Assembly: GCF_003696215.1 (NCBI RefSeq)
Contig: NZ_RFFG01000005.1
Coordinates: 1-64,000, forward strand
Direction: 5' to 3'
Source: Actinomadura harenae
Lineage (GTDB): Bacteria > Actinomycetota > Actinomycetes > Streptosporangiales > Streptosporangiaceae
Length of the DNA: 64,000 nucleotides
Under the pieces are notes generated by a model. It did no database searches. It was not told the DNA's origin and was given only the letters and a program-made list of their open reading frames with translations. A program made the translations under genes and the position numbers. Shown in pieces: positions 34,191 through 42,685 of the stretch. Each line of letters starts with the position of its first letter. Positions within the stretch are counted from its first letter, which is position 1.

Positions 34191-35176
34191 GCGAGTTTCA
34201 CTCTCGGGTCGATGGCGGCGTGCAGGAGGTCCGCGGCGGCGTTGGCGATCACGACGGCGGTCCCGGACAGCAGCGTCACGCCGACGATGACCGGCAGGTC
34301 GACGCTGGTGGTGGACTCGACGGCCAGCTTGCCGATGCCCGGCAGGCCGAACATGCTCTCGGTGAGCATCGCCGACACGATGATCGTGGCCAGCTCGACG
34401 GCGGTGAGGGTGGCGACGGGGGCGAGCGCGCCGCGCAGCGCGTGCCGCCGGACGACCTGCCGCTCGGACACCCCGTACGCGCGGAACGTCCGGACGTGGT
34501 CCTCGGCGAGCGTCTCCAGGGTGCCCGCGCGCGCGACCCGCGCGAACAGCGCCGCCTCGATGAGCGCGAGCGCGCACCACGGCAGCACCAGGTTGCGCGC
34601 CCACTCGGCGGGGTTCCGCGTGAGCGGGACGTAGCTCGGGAACGGCAGCACCTTCAGCCAGGCGCAGAACACCAGCAGCAGGACCAGCCCGATCAGGAAC
34701 ACCGGGGTCGAGAACCCGAGCAGGGTCACGCCGGTGATCAGGCGCTCCACGAGCGTCCCGCGGCGCAGCGCCGACAGCATGCCCGCACCGACGCCGGCCA
34801 CCAGCGCCAGGAGGAGGGCGCCGAGCGTCAGCGACGCCGACACGGGCAGCCGGTCCAGGAGCAGGCTCGTCACGGGCTGGTCGGACTGGAACGAGTAGCC
34901 GAGGCAGGGCGCGGCGCAGTGGTCGACATCAGGGCCGGACGAGTAGTCGCGGCCGGCGACCAGCCCCTCCAGGAAGTGCCAGTACTGGAGGTGGACGGCC
35001 TGGTCGAGGCCGAGCTTGTGCCGGGTGACGTCGAGCTGCTCGGGCCCGCACCGCTTGCCGCACGCCAGGACGGCCGGGTCGCCGGGCATCAGGTAGAAGA
35101 GCCCGTAGACGATCGCCGACATCACCAGCAGCACCGCGACCGTCGCGAGGACGCGTCGCGTCAGGAACCAGATCAC
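34187..35176 (-). CDS. DppB-type ABC permease
   Basis: 329 aa, six-helix permease. N-terminal helix LTRRVLATVAVLLVMSAIVYGLF, a large extracytoplasmic loop with Cys residues (VLACGKRCG and DHCAAPC, unusual for the family and possibly disulphide-bonded), and the EAA-like cytoplasmic loop ARAGTLETLAEDHVRTFRA. Starts with GTG overlapping the stop of a small upstream ORF as GTGA and ends overlapping the ATPase as ATGA. Confidence 0.93.
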   Translation of the reverse strand: MIWFLTRRVLATVAVLLVMSAIVYGLFYLMPGDPAVLACGKRCGPEQLDVTRHKLGLDQAVHLQYWHFLEGLVAGRDYSSGPDVDHCAAPCLGYSFQSDQPVTSLLLDRLPVSASLTLGALLLALVAGVGAGMLSALRRGTLVERLITGVTLLGFSTPVFLIGLVLLLVFCAWLKVLPFPSYVPLTRNPAEWARNLVLPWCALALIEAALFARVARAGTLETLAEDHVRTFRAYGVSERQVVRRHALRGALAPVATLTAVELATIIVSAMLTESMFGLPGIGKLAVESTTSVDLPVIVGVTLLSGTAVVIANAAADLLHAAIDPRVKLA

Positions 35177-35304
35177 GCGTTCGTCCTTCCGGGGCCGGGG
35201 ACGGAGGTCCGCTTCCGAACGCGGGCGGACGGCCCGCGCCTGTGAATCCGCACAGAGCTCATGTGAATCCGCACGGGGCTCATGTGAATCCGCACGGAGT
35301 TCAT
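35173..35304 (-). CDS. 43-aa ORF with three MSxVRIH repeats between dppC and dppB
   Basis: Starts at ATG 35304 overlapping the dppC stop as ATGA and stops at 35173 overlapping the dppB start as GTGA. It begins with three tandem heptads (MNSVRIH, MSPVRIH, MSSVRIH) followed by a basic tail (RRGPSARVRKRTSVPGPGRT). No homologue is known to me. It could be a coupling leader that carries ribosomes from dppC to dppB, a genuine small protein, or chance. The exact 4-nt overlap at both ends is the main reason to list it. Confidence 0.4.
   Translation of the reverse strand: MNSVRIHMSPVRIHMSSVRIHRRGPSARVRKRTSVPGPGRTNA
35241..35303. repeat. 21-bp tandem repeat (3 copies)
   Basis: Three contiguous 21-bp copies of TGTGAATCCGCAC + GGGGCTCA-like sequence at 35241-35261, 35262-35282 and 35283-35303. 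On the coding strand each copy offers an ATG, and all keep frame. It fills most of the dppC-dppB gap. Confidence 0.85.
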
Positions 35305-36242
35305 ACGCGCACGCTCCGGGGGTCCAGGGCGCGGCGGACGCCGTCGGCGAACAGGGAGAAGGCCAGCAGGGTGACCAGCAGCAGACCGCCCGGGATGATC
35401 ACGTAGGCGGGGTCGGTCTGGAACCAGGTGGTGGAGGTGGAGAGCATCTGCCCCCACGAAGGCGTCGGGGGCCGGACGCCCGCGCCGAGGAACGACAGGC
35501 CCGCCTCGTTGACGATGTTGTTGGGCACCTTCAGCGCGGCGAGCACCATGAGCGGGGTGGCGAGGCCGGGCAGGATCTCGCGCAACGCGATCCGCAGCGG
35601 CCGGGCGCCCGCGAGGCGGGCCGCGTCCACGTACTCGCGCGAGCGCAGCGACATGGCCTGGGCGCGCGTGACGCGAGCGATGTTCCCCCAGTTCACGGCC
35701 GTGATCGCGAGCGCGACCAGGACGGGCCGGGGCACCGACTGCGGGACGATCGCCATCAGCGCGAGCGCCAGCAGCAGCGACGGGAACGCGATCGCGATCT
35801 CGATGACGCGGCCGAGCACCGCGTCCAGGCGGCGCCCGCCGAGCCCGGCGGCCAGCCCGATCGCGATCCCGATGACCAGCTCCAGGACGGTCGCCGCGAG
35901 CGCGACGCCCAGCGAGACCCGCGCCCCGTGGACGACGCGGGCGAACACGTCGCGTCCGGTGCCCGGCTCGACGCCGAGCCAGTGGTCGCCGCTGATGCCG
36001 CCGAGCGCGCCGCGCGGGACGCCGCCGCGCGCCGAGTCGAGCAGCCGGCTGTGGAAGGTGGTGGGGTCCTGCCCCTCCAGGGCGGTGAGCAGCGGCGCGG
36101 CGAGCGCGGCCAGGGCCAGCAGGCCGACCAGGACGAGTGCGGCGAGGGCGGAGCGGTCGGCGAGCAGCCGCCGCCAGGCCCCGCCGCGCCGGGACGGAGC
36201 GGGGTCCGTCCCGGCGGCGGCTTCGGTGTCGAGCAGGGTCAC
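35301..36242 (-). CDS. DppC-type ABC permease
   Basis: 313 aa. Cytoplasmic N-terminus, helix ALVLVGLLALAALAAPLL, and the BPD core with THE EAA loop at about residues 200-220 (SREYVDAARLAGARPLRIAL). It pairs with DppB. It starts 10 nt after the binding-protein stop, so it is second in the operon SBP-dppC-dppB-dppDF. The substrate could be di/oligopeptides, nickel or other small solutes. Confidence 0.93.
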   Translation of the reverse strand: MTLLDTEAAAGTDPAPSRRGGAWRRLLADRSALAALVLVGLLALAALAAPLLTALEGQDPTTFHSRLLDSARGGVPRGALGGISGDHWLGVEPGTGRDVFARVVHGARVSLGVALAATVLELVIGIAIGLAAGLGGRRLDAVLGRVIEIAIAFPSLLLALALMAIVPQSVPRPVLVALAITAVNWGNIARVTRAQAMSLRSREYVDAARLAGARPLRIALREILPGLATPLMVLAALKVPNNIVNEAGLSFLGAGVRPPTPSWGQMLSTSTTWFQTDPAYVIIPGGLLLVTLLAFSLFADGVRRALDPRSVRV

Positions 36243-36252
36243 GGCCGCGCGG

Positions 36253-37977
36253 TCACTTCACCGAGACGGACGAGACGTCGTACCAGCCGCGCCACTCGTC
36301 CACGTAGGCGTTCTTCACGTCCTTGCCGAACAGCGCGACGGTCTTCGGGTGGAACAGCGGGACGACCAGGGCCTGCTTGCCGATGGTGGCGTCGAGCGCG
36401 CCCCAGCGCGGGGCCGCCTGGGCGGCGTCGGTGATCGTGTTGATCCGGTCGATCTCCTTGTTCACCGCCGGGTCGTTCAGCTGGGCGAGGTTGTAGTTGC
36501 CGCCGCCCGTGAGGATCTGCCGTCCGTCGAAAACGGGGGTGAGGAACGGGCCGCCGGCAGGCCAGTCCGCGCCCCAGGTCTGGAGGCTGAGGGCGGGCTG
36601 TGTGGAGGGCTTGCCGGTGACGTTGCGGTAGTCGTCGTCGCTGAACGGCTTCGGCTTCACGGTGATCCCGGCCTGCTTCAGCGCGTCCTGGACGGCGGGC
36701 GCGACCTTGGGTCCGATGCCGTCGGTGTCGACGTTCGGGTACGCGAGGTCGACGGTGAGGCCGTTTCCGTATCCGGCCTGGGCGAGCAGCTCCTTGGCCT
36801 TGGCCGGGTTCCCGGTCTCACCGGCCGGGAAGTAGTCGTACGGCTGCTGCCCGAACGCTTTGCCGTCCGGCAGGAACGTGGTGGCCGGGGACGCCAGCTC
36901 GCTGCCGCCGATCGCGTTGATCACCGACTGCCGGTTCACCGCGTACGCGACGGCCTGCCGGACCCGGATGTCGTCGAACGGCTTCTTGGTGGTGTCGAAC
37001 GCGAGGTACTTGGTCTCGCCGAACACGCCCCGCGCGACGCGCTTGGCGAGGTTCGGGTCGCCGCCGACGCGGGCGAGCTGCTCGGGGCCGACGGACGTGT
37101 CGGTGGTGATCGCCTTGGCGTCCGCGCCGGACCCGCTGGACAGCCTCTGGTCGATGACCGTCGCGTCCAGGCCGGCGGTGATCTCGATCCGGTCCGGGCA
37201 GGCGAGCCGCTGGTCGTCGACGGCCCGGGACCAGGACGTGTTCCGGACGAGCACGAGACGCTTCCCGACCTCGTACTTCTCGACCTTGTACGGGCCGCTG
37301 GAGACGGGCGCGTTCTGGTACTTGACGCCGGTGTCCCTGGCCTTCGGGACGGGCGAGAACTGGGTCGCCGTCGCGAGGTAGGGGAAGTCGCCGTGCGGCG
37401 CGCGGAGCTTGAAGACGATGGTCCTGTCGTCCGGCGTCTCGATGGACTTCAGGTCGGCGCCCTTGTAGGGCCCCTGGTAGCCGGTGCCGTCCACGAGCCA
37501 GTCGTGCAGGTAGGGCGCGCCGCCGGGCAGCTCCGGCGCGAACGAGCGCTCGATGCCGTACTTGACGTCCTTGGACGTGATGGGGGTGCCGTCCTCGAAC
37601 TTCAGGCCGTCCCGGAGCGTGTACTTCCAGGTCCTGGCGTTGTCGCCGGGGGTGCCGAGGTCGGTGGCCAGGTCGGGGACGGGCTTGGTGCCGTCCTGCC
37701 CGGGGACGCGCTGGCGGGTGGTGAGCGTCCGGTACACCAGCGACGGGAGCGCGCCGCCGCCCGAGGTGTAGAGCGTGGCCGGGTCGAACTTCCCGAGTCC
37801 GCCCTGGTTGAGCACGGTCAGCGTGCCGCCCTGGCAGGTCTTCGCATCGAACGCGGCATCGGACGCGACATCGGACGCCGCGCCGCCGCCGGAGCCGGAG
37901 CCCCCGCCGCAGCCGGCCACGGCGGACGTGGCCGCCAGCAGCGCGGATCCGAGGAGGACGAACGGTCGCAGCCTCAT
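36253..37977 (-). CDS. Peptide-type ABC substrate-binding lipoprotein (SBP_bac_5)
   Basis: 574 aa. Lipoprotein signal ending AVAGC at about residue 22, then a family 5 solute-binding protein: LVYRTLTTRQRVPGQDGTKP, then VPDLATDLGTPGDNARTWKY, then LRDGLKFEDGTPITSKDVKY and IERSFAPELPGG. The length and motifs fit dipeptide/oligopeptide receptors. First gene of the operon. The promoter region to the right carries the inverted repeat CCTAC-N7-GTAGG at 38065-38081, a possible operator. Confidence 0.94.
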   Translation of the reverse strand: MRLRPFVLLGSALLAATSAVAGCGGGSGSGGGAASDVASDAAFDAKTCQGGTLTVLNQGGLGKFDPATLYTSGGGALPSLVYRTLTTRQRVPGQDGTKPVPDLATDLGTPGDNARTWKYTLRDGLKFEDGTPITSKDVKYGIERSFAPELPGGAPYLHDWLVDGTGYQGPYKGADLKSIETPDDRTIVFKLRAPHGDFPYLATATQFSPVPKARDTGVKYQNAPVSSGPYKVEKYEVGKRLVLVRNTSWSRAVDDQRLACPDRIEITAGLDATVIDQRLSSGSGADAKAITTDTSVGPEQLARVGGDPNLAKRVARGVFGETKYLAFDTTKKPFDDIRVRQAVAYAVNRQSVINAIGGSELASPATTFLPDGKAFGQQPYDYFPAGETGNPAKAKELLAQAGYGNGLTVDLAYPNVDTDGIGPKVAPAVQDALKQAGITVKPKPFSDDDYRNVTGKPSTQPALSLQTWGADWPAGGPFLTPVFDGRQILTGGGNYNLAQLNDPAVNKEIDRINTITDAAQAAPRWGALDATIGKQALVVPLFHPKTVALFGKDVKNAYVDEWRGWYDVSSVSVK

Positions 37978-38064
37978 GTGGGGTGCCTCTTCTCCCTCTG
38001 CGCCCTCGGGGGATCGGGGCGCGAGGCATGACCGTAACCGCCGTTCCGGGCTTTTGCAACTTTC

Positions 38065-38081
38065 CCTACCTTTTTAGTAGG
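38065..38081. promoter_or_regulatory. Inverted repeat upstream of the Dpp-type operon
   Basis: CCTACCTTTTTAGTAGG has 5-bp arms around an AT-rich centre in otherwise GC-rich DNA, 88 nt before the binding-protein start. Its minus-strand word AGGTAGGGAA recurs in the upstream region of the TauD-like gene (63863-63872). Confidence 0.45.
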
Positions 38082-38144
38082 TTGGCGGCGGGAGAGAACC
38101 CCTCCCGGCGTTCCGGAAGGGGTCGCAAGTCAGTCGGTCGCGGG

Positions 38145-38618
38145 TCAGGCGGTCGTGGGGGTGAACACCCATTTGCGGTACGACCAGTAGCGGAACCACG
38201 AGCCGAGGCCGAGACCGGCGAGCAGGCTGAGGTTGTAGGCGATCCCGCCGTGCAGGTGCAGCGTGTAGTAGACGAAGCCCGTGCACAGCACCTGGATCAG
38301 CATGCCGATGCCGTTGAGCGTCAGGAAGATCGCGAACTCGCGGCCGGAGCCGTCGCTGTCGCGGTGCCGGAACGTCCAGTACCGGTTCGCCAGGTAGGAC
38401 GTGCCCGTGGAGACCAGGGTCGGGATGACCACGCTCGTCACCGGGGACCCGCCGAGCCAGGCGCGCAGCAGGTTCGCCCCGCCGATCGTGATCACCGTGC
38501 CCACGAACCCCACGAAGCCGAAACTGAGCAGTTCGCTCAGGAACGGCCGGTAGGGACGCACGGCCATGGCCACTTTGGTGGGCCTTGACCGCTGCAAGGT
38601 GCTCACTTGCCGGAACAT
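38145..38618 (-). CDS. GtrA-family membrane protein
   Basis: 157 aa (140 aa if ATG 38567 is used). Four hydrophobic helices with GtrA features: LLSFGFVGFVGTVITIGGANLL, YLANRYWTFRHRD between helices 2 and 3, and the ending GLGLGSWFRYWSYRKWVF. The family flips or retains lipid-linked sugars for cell-envelope glycan synthesis. It stands alone here; no glycosyltransferase is adjacent. Confidence 0.87.
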   Translation of the reverse strand: MFRQVSTLQRSRPTKVAMAVRPYRPFLSELLSFGFVGFVGTVITIGGANLLRAWLGGSPVTSVVIPTLVSTGTSYLANRYWTFRHRDSDGSGREFAIFLTLNGIGMLIQVLCTGFVYYTLHLHGGIAYNLSLLAGLGLGSWFRYWSYRKWVFTPTTA

Positions 38619-38665
38619 TACCCGACACGTCCGGATGGATCGCCTCGACCCTGATCACAGAAAGG

Positions 38666-39886
38666 TCAACGATCAGCGGCGCGCGTCACGCCCGCGAGCA
38701 GGACGATCATGCCCGAGAGCACCGCCGGGACGGCCAGCGCCCACGGCAGTCCGACCGCCTGCGCGACGAGCCCGATCACCGGAGGGCCGCCCAGCAGGCC
38801 GAGGTAGCCGACCGCCGTGACCCGGGCGATCCCGTGCGCCGCCGGGACGCCGGGCAGGTTCCCCGCCGCGCTGAACGTGACCGGCGCCACCACCGCGACT
38901 CCGGCCCCGAACAGTGTGAAACCGGCGACGGCCGCCCACGGCTCGCCGATCGCGAGGCCGCCGCCGAGGCCCGCGCACGCCACCAGCGACCCGGCCCGCA
39001 GCACCCGCGCGGCCCCGAAACGCCCGACGACCCGGTCCCCGGCGAGCCGTCCGACGGTCATGGCCACCGCGCACCCGGCGTACCCGAGGCCCGCGAGCCC
39101 GGCCCCGGTCCCGAGGGACTCCTTCAGGTAGACCGCGCTCCAGTCCGCCATCGCGCCCTCGCCGACGAACGAGCAGAGCCCGATCACGCCGAGCAGCGCC
39201 AGCAGGAACCCCGCCCCTGTTCTCTTCCGACCCGGGGCGGCGACGGGCTCGCCGTCCGCGATCGGGTCGGAGAGGACGGTGCCGGGCTCCTCGTCCAGAT
39301 GCGGATTGGAGCGATCCAGCAGGCCGCGCGCGCCGGTGAGCAGCAGGACGGCGAACAGGACGCCGAGGACGCTCAGGTGCACGCCCACCGGCACGCCCGC
39401 GTGCGCCGCCGCTGATCCCGCCACGGCCACGGCCAGCGTCCCGATGCTGTAGACGCCGTGCAGGCCCGACATGATCGGACGCCCGTAACCGCGCTCGATC
39501 GCGACGCCCTGGGCGTTCATCGCGACGTCCATCAGCCCGAGGGACGCGCCGAGCAGCACCAGCGCGCCGACCAGCATCGGCAGGTTCGCCGCGAGGCCGA
39601 GCGCCACCGGGGCCAGCGCCGCCGCCGTCCCGGACACCAGGACGGTCGCCCGGCTGCCCCAGCGCGCGACCGTGCGGCCCGCGACACGGGTCGCGAGGAC
39701 GACCCCGACCGGCGAGCCGAGCAGCGCCAGGCCGAGCGTCCCGGCGCTCAGCCCGAGATGCTCCTTGATCTGCGGGATCCGCGCGACCCAGGCCGCGGCG
39801 GAGAGCCCGTGCGCGAGGAAGGCCACGGTGACCGCGCGCCGCGCGGTCCGCAGGTCGGGGAGCACCGGGGGCGCGAGAGCGGTCAC
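38666..39886 (-). CDS. MFS transporter (fucose permease/YbjJ-like)
   Basis: About 406 aa, 12 helices. VAFLAHGLSAAAWVARIPQIKEHLGLS is the typical first helix and loop of YbjJ/FucP-like sugar or metabolite transporters. GLHGVYSIGTLAVAVAG and DRVVGRFGAARVLRAGSLVA support the family. Substrate unknown. I take GTG 39886; a GTG 9 nt earlier is possible. It points the same way as GtrA but 48 nt away, so co-transcription is uncertain. Confidence 0.87.
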   Translation of the reverse strand: MTALAPPVLPDLRTARRAVTVAFLAHGLSAAAWVARIPQIKEHLGLSAGTLGLALLGSPVGVVLATRVAGRTVARWGSRATVLVSGTAAALAPVALGLAANLPMLVGALVLLGASLGLMDVAMNAQGVAIERGYGRPIMSGLHGVYSIGTLAVAVAGSAAAHAGVPVGVHLSVLGVLFAVLLLTGARGLLDRSNPHLDEEPGTVLSDPIADGEPVAAPGRKRTGAGFLLALLGVIGLCSFVGEGAMADWSAVYLKESLGTGAGLAGLGYAGCAVAMTVGRLAGDRVVGRFGAARVLRAGSLVACAGLGGGLAIGEPWAAVAGFTLFGAGVAVVAPVTFSAAGNLPGVPAAHGIARVTAVGYLGLLGGPPVIGLVAQAVGLPWALAVPAVLSGMIVLLAGVTRAADR

Positions 39887-39931
39887 CCCCCACACCCTAT
39901 GACCGGAATCGCCCGATTTTGATCTCCGGAC

Positions 39932-41158
39932 TCAGAGCAGTTCGGCGAGCGGCACCTTCGGGTCGGCCAGCCGGGCCCGGTCGGGCGAGGCGCCACCGGC
40001 GACAAGGCGGCGCAGGTCGTCCGCGACCTCCCAGACGTTGACGTTCATCGCCGCGGCCACCCGCCCGGCGGAACGCCAGAACGCGATGAACTCCAGGGAG
40101 CCGGGCTCGCCGCGGAACACGACCTCGTCGTACTCCCCCGGGGACACCAGGCCCGTCATCTCCATGCCGAGCTCGTACTGGTCGGAGAAGAAGTACGGCA
40201 GCGCGTCGTGGACGACGTCCCGGCCGAGCATCGCGCGCGCCGCGACCGGGCCGCCGTCCAGGGCGTTCGCCCAGTGCTCCACCCGGACGCGCCGTCCCAG
40301 CACCGGATGGTCGTGCGACGCCACGTCGCCCGCCGCGAAGATGTCGGGATCGGAGGTGCGCAGGCCCGCGTCCACGAGGATCCCGTCGGAGACCTCCAGG
40401 CCCGCGTCCTCGGCCAGCGCGGTGTTCGGACGGGCGCCGATCCCCACGATCACGACGTCCGCCGGGATCTCCGCCCCACCGGACGACACGACCGCCGACA
40501 CCTGGCCCGCGCCCCAGAACCCGGCCACGCCCTGGTCGAAGCGGAGGTCCACGCCGTGCCGCCGGTGCAGGCCGGCGAACACCTCGCCCGCCTCGGGTCC
40601 CACATGCCGGTACAACGGGCCGGGGTCGGGTTCGACGATCACCACGTCGTTGCCGTAGGAGCGCGCCGCCGCGGCGGTCTCCAGGCCGATCCAGCCCGCC
40701 CCGGCCACCACGACGCGCCGTCCGCCCGGGGACAGCGCCTCGCGCAGCACCGCCGCGTCCGAGAGCGTGCGCAGGTAGTGGATGCCCTGGAGTTTCGCGC
40801 CCGGGACGTCCAGCCTCCTCGGCGACGACCCCGTGGCCAGAAGCAACCGGTCGTAGCCGAGCCGCTCCCCCGTCGACAGCACGACCACGTGGGCGCCGCG
40901 CTCCACCGACGTCGCGGACGTCCCGGAGCGCAACTCCACCCGGTTCTCCTCGTACCACCCCGCCGGGTGGACGTGCGCCGACTCCCGCGTGTCCGTGCCC
41001 AGCAGGAACCCCTTCGACAGGGGCGGACGCTCGTACGGGCGCTCGATCTCCTCGCCCACCAGGACGACCCGTCCTCCGAACCCCTCCCGCCGCAGCGTCT
41101 CCGCCGCCTTGGCTCCGGCGAGGCTCGCTCCGACGATGACGAACGTCTCCTCGGGCAT
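39932..41158 (-). CDS. FAD-dependent ferredoxin/rubredoxin reductase-type oxidoreductase
   Basis: 408 aa. N-terminal FAD dinucleotide motif FVIVGASLAGAKAAETLRREG, then VLVGEEIERPYERPPLSKG, a central NAD(P)H Rossmann motif RVVVAGAGWIGLETAAAARSYG, and DIFAAGDVASHDHPVLG, followed by a C-terminal reductase domain. Members reduce ferredoxins for cytochrome P450 or ring dioxygenases; no partner gene is adjacent. ATG 41158 is preferred because AGGAGA lies 6 nt upstream. Confidence 0.93.
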   Translation of the reverse strand: MPEETFVIVGASLAGAKAAETLRREGFGGRVVLVGEEIERPYERPPLSKGFLLGTDTRESAHVHPAGWYEENRVELRSGTSATSVERGAHVVVLSTGERLGYDRLLLATGSSPRRLDVPGAKLQGIHYLRTLSDAAVLREALSPGGRRVVVAGAGWIGLETAAAARSYGNDVVIVEPDPGPLYRHVGPEAGEVFAGLHRRHGVDLRFDQGVAGFWGAGQVSAVVSSGGAEIPADVVIVGIGARPNTALAEDAGLEVSDGILVDAGLRTSDPDIFAAGDVASHDHPVLGRRVRVEHWANALDGGPVAARAMLGRDVVHDALPYFFSDQYELGMEMTGLVSPGEYDEVVFRGEPGSLEFIAFWRSAGRVAAAMNVNVWEVADDLRRLVAGGASPDRARLADPKVPLAELL

Positions 41159-41207
41159 GGCGTGTCTCCTTAGCGTGGGCTCCCGGACACGGGCCGTCCC
41201 TCTCTGA

Positions 41208-42539
41208 CTACGCCGACTCCCCTCCGGAGACAAGGGCACGATGGCGGGCGACCGCGGAGGTGTCGGTGAGGGACGCGATCTGGTCGACGACGGCGCGCAG
41301 CCGCCCGGCGTCGTCGGACGCGGCCTCGAACGCCTCGCGGAAGACCGGGTCGAGGGTGCCCGGGGCCCCCGCGACCATGCGCTCCGCCAGCTCCATGATC
41401 AGTTCGCGCTGGCGGGCGCGCTCGGTCTCGTGGCTGATCCAGACGTGGTGCGCGGTGATGCCCTTGAGCACGGCGCACTCCAGCCGCTGCGCGCGCGGGA
41501 CGATGAGGTCGGCCGCGTACCGGCTCAGCGGACGGTCGCCGTAGGCGGCGCGCGTCTCCTCCTCGGCCGCGACGCAGAACCGTCCGATCAGGGAGCTCGT
41601 CAGGTTCTTCAGTGCGGCGAGCGCCCGCGTGGACCCGTCGTAGCGGTCCGGCCAGTACGGCTCGGCGAGCAGGTCGGTGAACCGCGCCTCGAGTTCCGCG
41701 ACGTCCGCGACCACCGGCTGCGCCCTGCGCGCGGGCAGGCCGTGCCCGTGCACCCCGGACATACCGGTGCCGGACGGATCGCCGGGCGCCGCCGAGCAGT
41801 ACAGCTTCACCGCGGTCTCGCACACCAGGCGCAGCTCGGCCGGATCGGCGAGCAGTGCGAAGTCGATGTGCCCGGCGACCAGCGCGTCCTCCAGGTCGTG
41901 GACGGAGTAGGCGACGTCGTCGCTCCAGTCCATGACCTGGGCCTCGAAGCACGCGCGGCCCTCCGGCGCGTCCTCGCGGACCCACCTCGCGTACGCGCGG
42001 TCGTCCTCGTAGACGCCGTACTTGCCGTTCACCGCGTCGGCCCGCGTCCACGGGTACTTCATCGCGGCGTCGAGCGCGGCGCGGGTCAGGTTCAGGCCGA
42101 CGCTGCCCCCGTCCGGGGCGAACGACTTCGGCTCGAGCCGGGTCAGGACGCGCAGGCTCTGCGCGTTCCCCTCGAAGCCGCCGCAGTCGCGGGCCACGAC
42201 GTCGAGGGCGACCTCGCCGTTGTGCCCGAAGGGCGGATGGCCGATGTCGTGCGACAGGCACGCCGTCTCGACGAGGTCCGGATCGCAGCCGAGGGACTTG
42301 CCGAGCTCCCGTCCGACCTGGGCGCATTCGAGGGAGTGGGTCAGGCGGGTGCGCAGGATCTGCGGGCTGCCCGCGGGGTCGGGTTCGCCGGGCGACGCGA
42401 CCTGGGTCTTGGCGGCCAGCCGGCGCAGCGCCGCGCTGTGCAGCACGCGCGCCCGGTCGCGCTCGAAGGCGGTGCGGTCACGGCGTTTGGGCGGCTCGGG
42501 GGCCCGGCGCGCACGATCGAAGTCGGTGTATACGCTCAT
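41208..42539 (-). CDS. dgt: Deoxyguanosinetriphosphate triphosphohydrolase (dGTPase)
   Basis: 443 aa HD-domain enzyme that cleaves dNTP to deoxynucleoside and triphosphate. [23 protein letters not shown] is the family N-terminus; metal ligands come from [17 protein letters not shown], the HD pair in [14 protein letters not shown], and the later [20 protein letters not shown] 42539 gives the expected N-terminus but its GGAGG is only 2 nt away; GTG 42563 is the alternative. It controls dNTP pools and may restrict phages. Isolated between a flavoprotein and a protease gene. Confidence 0.93.
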   Translation of the reverse strand: MSVYTDFDRARRAPEPPKRRDRTAFERDRARVLHSAALRRLAAKTQVASPGEPDPAGSPQILRTRLTHSLECAQVGRELGKSLGCDPDLVETACLSHDIGHPPFGHNGEVALDVVARDCGGFEGNAQSLRVLTRLEPKSFAPDGGSVGLNLTRAALDAAMKYPWTRADAVNGKYGVYEDDRAYARWVREDAPEGRACFEAQVMDWSDDVAYSVHDLEDALVAGHIDFALLADPAELRLVCETAVKLYCSAAPGDPSGTGMSGVHGHGLPARRAQPVVADVAELEARFTDLLAEPYWPDRYDGSTRALAALKNLTSSLIGRFCVAAEEETRAAYGDRPLSRYAADLIVPRAQRLECAVLKGITAHHVWISHETERARQRELIMELAERMVAGAPGTLDPVFREAFEAASDDAGRLRAVVDQIASLTDTSAVARHRALVSGGESA

Positions 42540-42685
42540 CTCCTCCCAGCGTACGCACCGCACCTCGAACCCGCCGACGCGACCATCGACCCCCTACCAC
42601 CGAGGCGAGGGCAAATGACCGCAAGTCGAAGGAAATCGGCCGCCAGCCGACGCCACCCGTCCACGAACCTGCCGGGGTGCGGCGC

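Noticed and set aside
30258..34634. Very long rightward open frame of nearly 1460 codons
   Set aside because: It runs across four well-supported genes on both strands and reads as Arg-rich nonsense.
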